From Omphalotus guepiniiformis (lineage: Eukaryota > Basidiomycota > Agaricomycetes > Agaricales > Omphalotaceae): a stretch of 64,000 bases of DNA. The translations under genes were made by a program, and so were the position numbers. The stretch covers positions 2,976,001 through 3,040,000 of the forward strand of contig JAQOOI010000022.1 of assembly GCA_028554645.1 (NCBI GenBank). The letters are read 5' to 3'. Of the stretch, positions 11,401 through 22,665 are shown in pieces. Below the pieces are notes generated by a model that saw only the letters and a list, made by a program, of their open reading frames with translations, had not been told where the DNA came from and did no database searches. The stretch's first letter is position 1. Every line of letters starts with the position of its first letter.

Positions 11401-14400
11401 ACTCTTCTCAGGGTGAATTTCGTCTGATATTTTACTTCAGACCACGCTGTCACGTTTTGTTGCTTGGATGAACGGCTTGAGTATTTTCCAAATCAAGGTT
11501 TCAAACAAATATACAGGTGATGATTTGACGAGGATCTGCGGACGGTTCTACGACGATCTGGATGCAAAGGCGAGAAGATCTGTTTCATTATGGACGAGTC
11601 AAACGTCCTTGATTCCGGTTTCCTTGAACGAATGAATACACTACTAGCTAATGCCGAGGTCCCTGGTCTGTTTGAAGGCGATGAGCATGCCGCTCTGATG
11701 ACTGCGTGTAAAGAAGGCTCGCAGCGAGACGGCCTGATGCTTGACTCTCACGAGGAACTTTACCGATGGTTCACGCAACAAGTTGCTAGAAATCTTCACG
11801 TAGTCTTCACCATGAACCCGCCCGCCAATGGTTTGGCTTCTAAGGCTGCTACCTCTCCGGCTCTTTTCAATCGTTGTGTGCTGGATTGGTTTGGTGACTG
11901 GTCTGATCAAGCGTTTTACCAAGTCGGCATGGAATTCACTCATTCACTCGACCTCGACCTGCCATCCTATAGTCCTCCTGCTCTCTTCCCTGTTGTTTAT
12001 CGGGAATTGTCCTTGCCACCTGTGCACCGAACTGCCGTCGTCAATGCACTTGTCTATGTGCACTCTTCTTTACATCAAATCAACCAGCGTTTGAGTCGCC
12101 GGCAGGGACGCTACAACTATGTCACGCCTCGCCACTATTTGGACTTGTAAGTGTCTTGATTGTGTCTTTGAATTTGACGTTCACCCGTTTGTTAGCATCA
12201 ATCATTATGTTCGGCTATATGCTGAAAAGCGCGATGAACTGGAGGAACAACAGCGCCATCTGCATGTTGGTCTCGACAAGTTACGTGACACCGTGACACA
12301 AGTCGAGGAGCTGCGAAAGAGTCTCGCCATTAAGCGCTCTCAGCTGGAGGCGAAGGATGTCGAGGCGAACGAAAAGCTCAAACGTATGGTGGCTGACCAG
12401 CAGGAGGCGGAGCAAAAGAAAGCGGCATCCATAGAGATCCAAGCTGCTTTAGTTGAACAGGATAAGCACATTCAGCAACGTCGAGCGATTGCGACGGCCG
12501 ATCTTGTCGATGCAGAGCCCGCTGTGCTGGAAGCCCAATCTGCTGTCAGCAACATTAAAAGGCAGCATCTACAGGAAGTGCGTACTATGGCCAACCCGCC
12601 CGAAGCTGTCAAGCTGGCAATGGAATCTGTTTGCACGATCCTTGGTCACAAGATCGATAGCTGGCGTACCGTCCAGGGTATCATTCGTCGTGACGATTTC
12701 ATTCAACGTATCGTCAACTTTGACACTACCACACAGATGACGAAGCAACTTCGTGACATCATGAAGAAAGACTTCCTCAGCCGACCCTCCCTACAACTTT
12801 GAAACTGTCCAACGCGCTAGTAAAGTCTGTGGTCCTCTTGTGAAGTGGGCTCTTGCTCAAGTACGCTTTTCTGAGATTTTGGACAAGGTCGAGCCTCTGC
12901 GTAACGAGGTGCAGTCTCTCGAAAACCAAGCCGACACTACAAAGAAGCAGGCTGCGGCTATCATTGATATGATCTCGGAGCTAGAGGCGAAGATTGGGCG
13001 GTACAAGGAAGAGTATGCACTTCTCATCAGCGAGACGCAAGCGATCAAGTCTGAGATGGAGCGTGTTCAGAACAAAGTGGATCGCAGCATGAAACTCTTG
13101 GAGAGTCTTTCCTCGGAAAGAGGTCGATGGGAATCCGGAAGCCGCACTTTCGACGACGAGATGTCCACCATTGTCGGCGATGTTCTCCTTTCCGCAGCTT
13201 TTTTGGCGTACGGTGGATTCTTTGACCAGCACTATAGAGAAGTTATGTGGCAGGACTGGTCAAAGCATCTCAGTGAGGCCAACATCAAATTCAAGCCAGA
13301 GCTCTCGCTGGTAGAATATCTATCAACCGCAGACGACCGACTGAGCTGGCAATCTAAGTCTTTGCCCTCCGATAATCTCACGACTGAAAATGCCATTATG
13401 CTCAAGCGGTTCAACCGTTATCCTCTTATCATCGATCCTACCGGTCAGCCCACTACGTTCTTGATGAACGAATACAAAGAACGGAAAATTACTGTCACGA
13501 GTTTCCCGGATGAAGCCTTCCTTAAAGTATTGGAAAGTGCACTTCGATTTGGAATTCCGCTACTCATACAAGATGTCGAGCGTCTTGACCCCATTCTTAA
13601 TGCTGTCCTGAACAAAGAAATTCGTCGCACTGGCGGTCGAGTGCTTATTCGCTTGGGAAGCCAAGATATTGATTTTTCACCTTCCTTCACCATGTTCCTA
13701 TCAACTCGCGACCCTTCAGTGGAGTTCTCTCCTGATATCTGCAGTCGAGTCACCTTTGTCAACTTCACCATGACTCGCAGTAGTCTGCAGAGCCAATCTC
13801 TAGATCAAGTGCTCAAGGTGGAGCGTCCTGATACAGAACGGAAACGAACCGACTTGATGAAGATACAGGGTGAATTCAGGCTTCGTTTACGAACTCTTGA
13901 GAAGCTGCTCCTTCAAGTGCTCAATGAGTCCTCTGGCAACATTCTCGATGACGACAAAGTCATTGACACGCTTGAAACATTGAAGCGAGAAGCCGCAGAG
14001 ATTACGCACAAAGTGGAAGAAACTGACGTTGTCATGAAAGAAGTTGAGCAGGTGACAGCTGAATATCTCCCCTTGGCCCAGGCATGCAGTGCGGTATTCT
14101 TCGTTCTGGAACAGATGAATCTGGTCAACCATCTTTATCAATTCTCCCTGCAATTCTTCCTCGATATATTCGATCATGTTCTTCATCACAACCCGAACCT
14201 CAAGGACGTGTCCGATTACAGTCGACGTCGGGATATTCTACTCAATGACCTCTTCCTTGTGGTTTACAAGCGAACGTCGCGCGCGCTGTTGTATCGCGAT
14301 CATGTCATGCTTGCCGTTCTTCTCGCTCAAGTGAAGCTACGAGGTGTGGAAGAAATCACCGAGGAGTTGGAGTTCCTGTTGGAGGGTGGCGACAACATGC

Positions 14401-16799
14401 CCGCGACAACTGCTGCAGCTCCTGGACAGCAGACCTCGATTCTGGCACCCGACCAAGCACAACGTCTTGAAGGCTATGCGAAGAACCCGATATTCAAGCC
14501 GGTAGCGGGTCATCTCGTGGAGCACGATGGTGAATGGCGCTCCCTTTGGAATCTAATGCGCCAGAGCAGTCGGTTCCTAAACCATGGGAACCCAGCACAC
14601 GTAAGATTTTTGAACTATGTAAGATTTCTGCTGTATTGACTATTATCTAGCTGCTGTGGAGGGGATACGTGCTCTATTGATCATCAAATGTCTACGGCCA
14701 GATCGCTTGCTGCAGGCAACCGCCCAATTCGTGCGTACCGTTTTCGACACAGACATGTCTGCGCAATCGGCCTATGAGCTCGGTTCGATGGTTTCAGATG
14801 AAGTTGCTGCGGCTACGCCTCTGGCACTGATATCTGTTACTGGATACGACGCAAGCTACCGTGTAGAGAACTTGATTAAGAACACTGGCACCCGTTCATC
14901 TTCTGTGGCCATGGGTTCACAGGAGGGATTCTCCCTTGCGGACCAAGCTATCAGTTCAGCTGCACGGCAAGGCACTTGGGTATTGTTAGAGAATGTGCAT
15001 CTAGCTCCGGATTGGCTAGGTCAGTTGGAGAAGAAGCTTCAAACTCTGAATCCTCATCGTAACTTCCGACTATTCCTCACCATGGAAGCCAATCCTTCGA
15101 TCCCTGTCAACATTCTCCGCCAATCGCGCCTGATCATGAACGAACCTCCACCTGGTGTCAAGGCTAATCTTCTGGACTCTCTGCGCAGCATAACGCCTTC
15201 GCGTCTCTCGCAAGGACCTGCCGAAAAGGTCAGACTATACTTTTTACTCGCTTGGTTCCATGCTGTTGCCCAGGAACGACTTCGCTATGTGCCGCTTGGT
15301 TGGAGTAAAGTGTACGACTTCAACGACTCTGATTTGAATTCGGCCTTCAACACTATTGACGCGTGGCTTGGATCTGTCTCGAAAGGCCGAGCAAATATCG
15401 ATCCGGCTTCGATACCGTGGGATGCACTCCGGACTCTTGTCAAGCAATCTGTGTACGGAGGAAGGGTGGATAGCGAGTTTGATCAAAGGATTTTGGATGC
15501 GTTTGTTGACGCACTTTTCACTCCGATGGCCTACAATGTCGATTTTGACCTCGTGCCAAGTATTACAGGCAAGCAAGTGCTGGTGGTGCCTGAGGGTACA
15601 AAGCTGGACCACTTCTTGTCTTGGATACAAAAGCTACCGGATCGCGAGCCTCCGTCATGGTTGAGTCTGCCTCCGACGGCCGAAAGGGTCATTGCTGTAG
15701 CTCAAGGTGAGAGGAATTTCATTGATGAAAAATGGCGTTACAATAACTTGTATTGCAGGTAACGAACTACTTGGCAAACTGCGCAAGATGAGAATGTTGG
15801 CCGACGACGAAGACGAAGTGGCAACTACCTCTGCGGCAAAGTCGAGCTCGCAGCAGCCTGCGTGGATGAGAACGCTGTATGAGCGATGCAAGGAGTGGGT
15901 CGCCCAGTTGCCTGAGGTATACGATATATGTCCTTACTATGAATCTTACTCACACCGGTATAGAAATTCAACACACTCGCCCCATCCTCTGGCGATAACC
16001 AAGACCCGTTGTACCGACTGTTCTCCAGGGAAGGTGGTATCGGTCGCCGACTGCTAGGTCAAGTGCGGAGAGACCTCGGTGACGTTGTGAAGGTCTGTCA
16101 AGGAGAGCTCAAACAAACGAATCACCTTCGTAGTCTCATGAGCTCCTTGACCAAAGGAACGATCATGCTTTTCTTCACCTCGAACACGAGATGGGACTGA
16201 CCTTTCTCGCGGCAGGAACGATTCCTAGCCACTGGCGACAATACAAAGTCGCAAAAGCTATGGCAGTGTCTGGTTGGATCGCCAACTTTGCTCGACGATT
16301 AGCTCAGCTGGACAGTATCGCTGGAATGGACAACCTAAACGATGTCGAAGTTTGGCTCGGTGGGTTGTTCTTCCCTGAAGCATATATTACGGCAACTAGG
16401 CAAGCGGTGGCACATCGGAAAAAGTGGAGTCTGGAAACCCTGAATTTGGTGCTTGATATTGAACGCGTTAATGACCCCGGTGCTTTTATTGTCGATGGTC
16501 AGTTCCTTCCATTCCTTCAGTTTGAAATTTTTGTTTACACCTCCTTAGGACTGGCATTGGAAGGCGCATCTTGGATGACTGACAAATTGATGCTCAACAA
16601 TGGGGAGGTCGTGAGGCTCAACCCTTCGCAGATTCGTTGGGTGCAGTCGGACGAAACTTCGCGGGAGAATTTAGTGAACCTCCCGGTTTACCTGAATAGT
16701 GATCGAAGTGACGTGCTATTCACGGTGGATCTGCCATTTGATGCGAGCGCAGGGTCGCTCGTTGCGATGAGAGCAGCATGTCTTACAGCAGGTGGCTAG
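5416..16799 (+). CDS. dhc2: Cytoplasmic dynein 1 heavy chain, motor half (split-dynein Dhc2 type), multiply disrupted
   Basis: ATP-driven minus-end microtubule motor. The gene starts ATGGAG, then an intron, then the distal tail/linker ([32 protein letters not shown]). It continues through linker, AAA1 (GPAGTGKT, split by an intron near 8084; CFDEFNR near 8275), AAA2 (GPSGSGKT near 9180), AAA3 (near 10350), AAA4 (GVSGSGKT near 11380), the coiled-coil stalk with microtubule-binding tip (12200-13100), AAA5, AAA6 and the C-terminal domain. About the first quarter of a normal heavy chain (dimerisation and cargo tail) is absent. This matches the basidiomycete split in which a second gene encodes the tail. 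Apparent lesions: a GT-AT intron at 6926; stops at 7124 (Lys expected) and 9333 (Trp expected); frameshifts near 7850, 10217, 10359, 11309, 11525, 12781 and 14559; GA-AG introns at 8423 and 16157. The rest is highly conserved. It is either a recent pseudogene or locally poor sequence. Confidence 0.85.
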
Positions 16800-16911
16800 A
16801 TAGATGTGTACTTTCGTTTCCTTTTTTTGGTTGATGAAATGCTTTGGATGTTGGATACCCCCCTTATAATAATGACTTTTTACGGATAGTAGTATAGTAA
16901 TGACAATTTAC

Positions 16912-18104
16912 TTATGTTTTTTGAACGAGACTACCTCCTACGACCTCTAAGAGTTTCCAGTCAACTTCTATACCTTGAGTTTTGAATATCTTGCGAGCGT
17001 CTTCGGCGATAGCGTCAAAGTTGTGCGTCGCGAGGGCTAATATCGTTGGGCCTGCGCCGGAGAGGCATATACCGAGGAGTCCTGGGTGGGTGGAGGGGGT
17101 GATGGAGGACGTAACTTCGGGTAAGCCTGGGATCTGGAGAAAAAAAGGTGGGGGATGAGTAGATCGGGTAAGGATAAAAAACTGAGACTTGCGAGAGTTT
17201 TACGATATGGTTGATGAACTCTATCTTTCATAGCTTCATATATGAGATTAGGATCTGGTGGATCTTGAGCTAGTGCTGTAGTGAGTACTGCTAATCGTTG
17301 AAGATTGAAAACCTGTAGAGAATCGCGTCTTAAAGCTCTGAGTTTATGTTATGAAGAAACACGTACGAGGTCTTTTCGAGAATACTGAGATGGTAGGACC
17401 TGCCTAGCCTTGGCCGTGCTAAGCTCAAACCGCGGTATAATCGCGACGGCTTTAATAGATTTTGACCAACCGAACCGTACGAAATGACCTATACCTAACG
17501 GTGGAGCAGGTGGATTCAAACCCCAGTCTTCACCTGCATCAGGAGGGTACTCTGGTAAAACCTCACTGAGAGGTACACTCGCAGCAGCCGTATCCGTTTC
17601 ATCGAGCTCGCGTAGGTAAGACCCAACGAAGCCACCGACTAAAGCAGCAGTGACGTTATCCGGATGTCGTTCGACCATGAGTGCGAAATCGAGGAGACGT
17701 TCAGGAGGTAAGTTGAAGTTGCCTAGCTCGTTCCCGAGCAATACGCCTGCGATGACTGCTGCTCCTGATGAACCCAACCCGCGTCCGAATGGAATTTCGT
17801 TGTGTGCGTGGATGGTGAGTGAAGAAGGGAAAGAACGGATGGAGTTACATCGGAGAACGTAGAGTGCTACACGAGTGGTCAAGTTTTTGTATGCGTCTAG
17901 TGGGACTTCTTCAGCTCCTTCACCTGTGTAGGTGATTTTTGGCGATGTAGACGGTTGAGATTCATTCACGGTCACTGTCAGTGTCAAGTGCAGCGACAAC
18001 GAGAGACCTACGACATCGAAACCTGGACCGATGTTGGCAGATGTCGCTGGTACTCTGATTGTGAACGTTCTGCCCATCGTTTCAATGGTTTTATGTAATT
18101 TCAT
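16912..18104 (-). CDS. THR1: Homoserine kinase
   Basis: Phosphorylates L-homoserine with ATP in threonine biosynthesis (cytosol). It is a GHMP-superfamily kinase: TFTIRVPATSANIGPGFDVVGL at the N-terminus, the ATP loop PFGRGLGSSGAAVIAG, then VERHPDNVTAALVGG, FNLQRLAVLTTAL, MKDRVHQPYR and the C-terminal GICLSGAGPTILAL. Length after splicing is about 360 residues, normal for the family. Two introns: one GT-AG near 17310-17370, and one at 17134-17192 with a GC-AG pair and a good GCAAGT donor. Either the Met at 18104 or the one ten codons later (MGRTF) could be the start. The gene converges on the dynein 3' end with 112 bp between them. Confidence 0.94.
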
Positions 18105-18385
18105 AAAATTCGGTTACAAAGTTCAGTCATTCACACAATTTTCATTTTGATTTCGTTAGCCCTTGTAGCTCACCCCAAGCCATTTTCATTGACTCCAGAC
18201 AACTACACAAAATTACAAAAAAGAACAGCACGAAAGAAAGAAGTAAGATGGGTATAAAGAACCTCTAAAACAACAAACGTCCCACTGTGGCGTGATATAT
18301 GAGAGTTGATCCTGCAATTGTACTCTAGAAACCACGGCGTGAGATAGAGGGGAAAAGAAAGTGTCCATCAATGAAAGAAAGCAAT

Positions 18386-19646
18386 TTAGAACTGCTCTCG
18401 GTTGAACAGCATTCGCTTGCCCTTTCCACCTGCTGCTTTGCCACCCTTGGCCTTGCCAGCAGCAGCGTTGCCGCCAGCATTGGTAGCAGCAGCTCCAGAT
18501 GAACTTGCAGCAGCGGTCGAGTTGGATGCACCTGCATTTCCACCACCGTTTGCGCTGGCAGTGAAGTACACACAGTCATCGAGAGCACCGTGTTGTGCGA
18601 TCGGGACAATAACCGGCTGGTGGTTTGCAGCAGAGTTGATCGAGCAGAGACGGTAGCTGCCAGCAGGAACACCAGTTGTCACATCAGCAGTGACGATGCC
18701 GTTCTGAGCCGCAGTGTTCACACCCTTGAAAAAAGTGGTCAGCTCTAGTGCTAATCAGATCAGAAAGAAAGAACCACCCTTGAAGAAGGCAAACTTTTGG
18801 GGGTCAGTAGGTGTAGTCTGGTCCAGAGATGTGAGAGTCTCGACGACGACGTGGGTGTGACCGATGATCTGGTTCTGAGAGTTGAGCTGCTGAGGAGCGG
18901 CAAAGTAGTTCTCCTGAGCGTTGACAAAGTTACCGGTCTCCATGTTCTGGATGGCCATGCTGATAGTGAATTCCTGGTTTGCGGTGACAGAACCACCGTT
19001 TGCAGGGAAGGTGAATTTCGACGATGGCATGTTTCCTACAGCAGGGATAGCACCGATGGGAGCCGGGTTACATGAGCCGGTGGTAATCTGCTTTCCGTCT
19101 GTGGATCTGATAAGAATCGGAAAATCGAAAATGGTGAGAAAATTGCTTACTCGTGATAGGGAGATTTGGGACAGTGAGACAGAAATTGATAAAGTTGTTG
19201 CTGGACGTGAGAGAGGGGACCTGACCGGCCTCTTGGACGTCCTGACCATCATTCTCAAAGCCAGTAGCGATGACTTTAGGGTCAAGAGCTGGAAAATCAA
19301 AGTTTAAACACAAAGGCAAAAGAGTGCTATATAGACTGTACTTACTCAAAGACTTTTGGGGGTCGCTGTTGTCAGCAGTAGCGTTTCCAGCATTGTTTCC
19401 AGCAGCAGAGCCCGATGCAGCATTGTTGCTAGAAGCAGCAGAGGCAGAGGCGGCAGCAGCAGCAGCCGCAGATGAAGAAGCAGCGGCAGCGGCAGCAGCG
19501 CCGCCTTTGTTGTTGTTATTGTTGGCGTTAGCGTTGCCGCCCTTGTTACCCTGACCGAACTTGCCTCCACCGAAAGCAGGTTGAGGAGCAGCGGAAACGG
19601 AAACTACAGCAAGAGCAAGAGAGAGAATGATAGAAGAGGCCTTCAT
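18386..19646 (-). CDS. Secreted Ala/Ser-rich family protein, paralog 2
   Basis: Extracellular protein of unknown function. The N-terminus MKASSIILSLALAVVSVSAA is a clear signal peptide, followed by a Gly/Asn/Ala/Ser low-complexity region of about 80 residues. The conserved core then has VIATGFENDGQDV..AGQVPSLTSSNNFINFC, TGSCNPAPIGAIPAVGNMPS, AIQNMETGNFVNAQENYFAA, GHTHVVVETLTSLDQTTP and NSAANHQPVIVPIAQHG. It ends in a Gly/Lys-rich basic tail. Three introns are apparent (near 19300, 19130 and 18750). Similar Agaricomycete proteins sometimes carry the database label 'ribosomal protein S17'; nothing here resembles a ribosomal protein. A TATAAAT lies at 19855-19861 on the minus strand. The gene is divergent from paralog 3 across 1.6 kb. 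Confidence 0.85.
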
Positions 19647-21237
19647 CTTTGCAAATGTTCTTTAATGAAAGTTGGAAAAAGAGTGCAGCTGAAGCGTCAA
19701 GAGAGAGACACCAGGTCAAGTCGTAGAGAAATGAAGGGACTAGCCAAGGAAGACGATCGCTGATCGCGAGTTGAAGGTGAGCGTAAAGGAAGAAAAGAAA
19801 AGGAGGGGTAAGAAGGGAACGAATGTTAGAAAAGAAAAGACAAGATGAGCTATTATTTATACTCGCTGACATTATAGGATCACTCTGATGGGCAGTTGGT
19901 TGCCAGCGAATTACAATTTCCGATTCTCTATTCACTCCCCGGTTGCCCCGTTACCAACGAAGAAGACTCATGTCCCTTCCAGTGTGTATTCCAGGAAGTA
20001 TCTTCAGCATAACATGATTCATTTGAGATAAAAAAACACGCTGCTTCCAGAGAAGAAAAGGACATGCAACATGTCACCAAACAGTGCATCAGAGGCTGAG
20101 CACTAGCAAGAGAGGAGATATGTTGGCGGAGGATATTTTAAGAACGCCATGAGAGTATCTGACTTGCAACCAATCAGAGACGAGAACGAAGGAGAGGTAA
20201 GCATTCGGAGTTCTCGGTAGATCACGTGTGAGCATAACTGTCTAAATATAGATGCTCAGGAGGAGGTGGAAGTAGCACTTTAGTTTCAGTAACCATTCGA
20301 ATGAGCTGTCAGTGAGTATGTATTTAGTTCCCCGCATTACTGAAAATTCCTGCTTGTACCTACCGTATATCCAATTGAAATTCTCGCACATCTCTCTGTC
20401 ATGATATACGCATTGGGCGCTCAGGTACCTAGATGTGTCATCTTTGGACTTGGTGATTTTTTTCGAATTTGAATCATGACCTGAGGTACATACATACATA
20501 CATACATCTTTCTTGATGACAGAGGAGTGGAGGGGATTGGTCGACGAGGCGGGTTACCACTGATGCACGTTGTGGTCTGCCTGCATAGCATCCGAGGTCC
20601 CCGACTTCTCAAACGAAGCATTCATCCTCACGCTCATTCACCTGAACTATCACACTGTTTGTTTGCCGATATTCAAATATCCATTGATGACTTGTATAAA
20701 TCCTCCAGCTCAACTCTTCAATGATTTCTTTTAGCTTTGACTCTTGTCGTTTCTTCATAATTTGCTTTCATAGGATACAAAGGGGTTTCCTACGTTTCCT
20801 CGCTATTTTTGCACAATTGCCTCATCCGCGCACAATTGCCTCATTGGCCCCCTTTGTCTAATCATGCGGTAAAGTGCGACAATGATATTCATCAACCACA
20901 ACAGATGCCAGATGCCAGACGATACTGCCCCTTCGAGGACGTGAACAATGCGTTCATTGGTTGCTTTTGCTGTTTTGCTGTGTCCGTAGGCACACACAAT
21001 TGCCAAGCGTCATTCAGCATCAATATGCATCAATGTCGACCTTGTGGACAACTCAGCGTTTTGTTCGTATAAAGGCAAGGGTGGAACAGACTTCGACCCT
21101 CAGGTCTTACCTGTTTTTCCCTTCTCTCCACTCATTCACGTCTGTCCATTTCCTTGCGTCGATCAGAGATCGCTTGACCTGGTGTCCTTCATTTCAATCC
21201 AACTAACTACAACTCGTACATTCTTTAATCAACAACT
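19647..21237. promoter_or_regulatory. 1.6-kb divergent intergenic region between two secreted paralogs
   Basis: No gene is recognised here. It holds TATAAAT on the minus strand at 19855-19861 for the left gene and TATAAA at 21068-21073 for the right gene. There is an (ACAT)n run at about 20488-20507 and a 15-bp direct repeat, GCACAATTGCCTCAT, at 20811-20825 and 20830-20844. A degenerate third copy lies near 20993. The length suggests complex control of both genes. The 3' part is pyrimidine-rich, as usual for a fungal 5' leader. Confidence 0.5.
20811..20844. repeat. Tandem 15-bp repeat with CAATTG core
   Basis: Two identical copies of GCACAATTGCCTCAT start 19 bp apart, at 20811 and 20830. A third related site (CACACAATTGCC) lies near 20993. 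They sit 400-230 bp upstream of the 21238 start and may be binding sites for a bHLH-like or other regulator. The function is inferred only. Confidence 0.55.
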
Positions 21238-22665
21238 ATGCGTGCTGCTCTTGTTGCTTCTCTCACTCTTGGTTTCGTCGCCGTTTCTGCCCGACCTATG
21301 CGCCGTGCGTCTTTTACCCTCCAGAACGGACAGGATGCGATTGCCTTGAACGACAAATTCAAAACACTCACTGCAGACTCTGCATGCGACGCAGGCGAAG
21401 ATGCATGTGTACAAGGAAAATTCGCCCAGTGTGTTAGTGGCAAGTTTGTTATTCAGGCTTGTGCACCTGGTACAATGTTAGATCAATTAATTGTCCTTCT
21501 CTTGAACAATCTTATTCAATTGTTATATAGATGCGCTGCTCTTCCATTGGACAACTCTCCTGGAACGAGTATTACGTGCACGACTCAGTCTGATTTAGAC
21601 GCACGTATCGCTGCGGTAAGAATAAATTCTTGAACTTGGATATTTCAGTCATTCTTATAACCAATTTCTTTAGACCGGCGCTACTGATGCCTCTGCTGGT
21701 TCTAGCTCAGCATCGAGCTCTGCTGCTGCTGCAAGTGCCAGTGCTTCCAGTACTAGCACTGGTACTAACAATGCTGGATCCGGCTCTGCTGCTGGTTCAA
21801 ACTCTGGTGACCTACAGTCTTCGCTCACACTCGACTCGTCTGTTCTTGCCAAGGGATTCGAGAATGACGGTCAAGATGTGCCTGCGGCCGGCCAAGTAGC
21901 TTCGCTCACGTCAAGTAACAACTTTATCAACTTTTGTGCACTGACCCTCCCTGCGACGCCTCTTACGAGTGAGTAACTTTGGATCTTAACATACCCATCA
22001 TGAATTTTTTTTGACGACCCAACCCGACAGACGGCCAACAAGTCAAGACTGGCTCCTGCAACCCCGCACCAATGGGATTGATTCCGTCCACGGCCAACAT
22101 GCCTTCGTCCAAATTCATCAACCCCGTCAACATGCAGCAGATTAACGAGAACGAGACGTTCAACGTTGTCATGGGTATCCAAGGCATGGAAACAGGACAC
22201 TTTGTCAATGCAGACGAAAACTACTTCTCTGCGCCACAACAACTCAATGCCCAAGGCCAAATCCAGGGTCATTCGCATATTGTGGTGGAGGCGATTGATT
22301 CGTTCACTTCGACCAAGATTAGTAACCCTTCTGTGTTTGCGTTTTTCAAGGTGGGTGTATTTGATGTGGCGTTATGTGTCCGGGTACTGATGAAAATTTT
22401 CAAGGGGTTGAACTCTGCGGCTACGAATGGCCAATTGACGGCTACTGTCGACAAGGGTCTTCCTGCTGGATTCTACAAAGTTTCTTCGATCAATACTGCT
22501 GCTAACCACCAGCCTGTCCTTGTTCCTATCGCTCAGCACGGTTCTCTTGATGATGCTGTCTACGTGCGTTTTTCATTGCGTAACTCGATCTGCTCGTTTC
22601 TGACCAGTACTTGACAGTTCCAAGTTGTTGCTGCTGGTTCTGCCAACGCTACAAAGTCTGCATAG
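21238..22665 (+). CDS. Secreted protein, paralog 3, with CBM19-like N-terminal module
   Basis: The signal peptide MRAALVASLTLGFVAVSA is followed by a Cys-containing module of about 65 residues (ACDAGEDACVQGKFAQCVSG, then, after an intron, RCAALPLDNSPGTSITC). This resembles family 19 chitin-binding modules. An Ala/Ser linker leads to the same core as the two paralogs: VLAKGFENDGQDV, SLTSSNNFINFCA, TGSCNPAPMGLIPST, GIQGMETGHFVNADENYF, GHSHIVVEAIDSF, NTAANHQPVLVPIAQHGSLDDAVY. The protein ends SANATKSA without the basic Gly/Lys tail of the other two copies. About five introns. Probably a cell-wall-associated protein; chitin binding is inferred from the module only. Confidence 0.82.

Noticed and set aside
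19270..19554. Poly-Ala/Leu open frame on the plus strand
   Set aside because: Shadow of the Ala/Ser-rich low-complexity exon of the minus-strand secreted gene.
18386..19646. Naming the secreted paralogs as ribosomal protein S17
   Set aside because: That label exists for similar database entries, but the protein has a signal peptide and no ribosomal fold signature.
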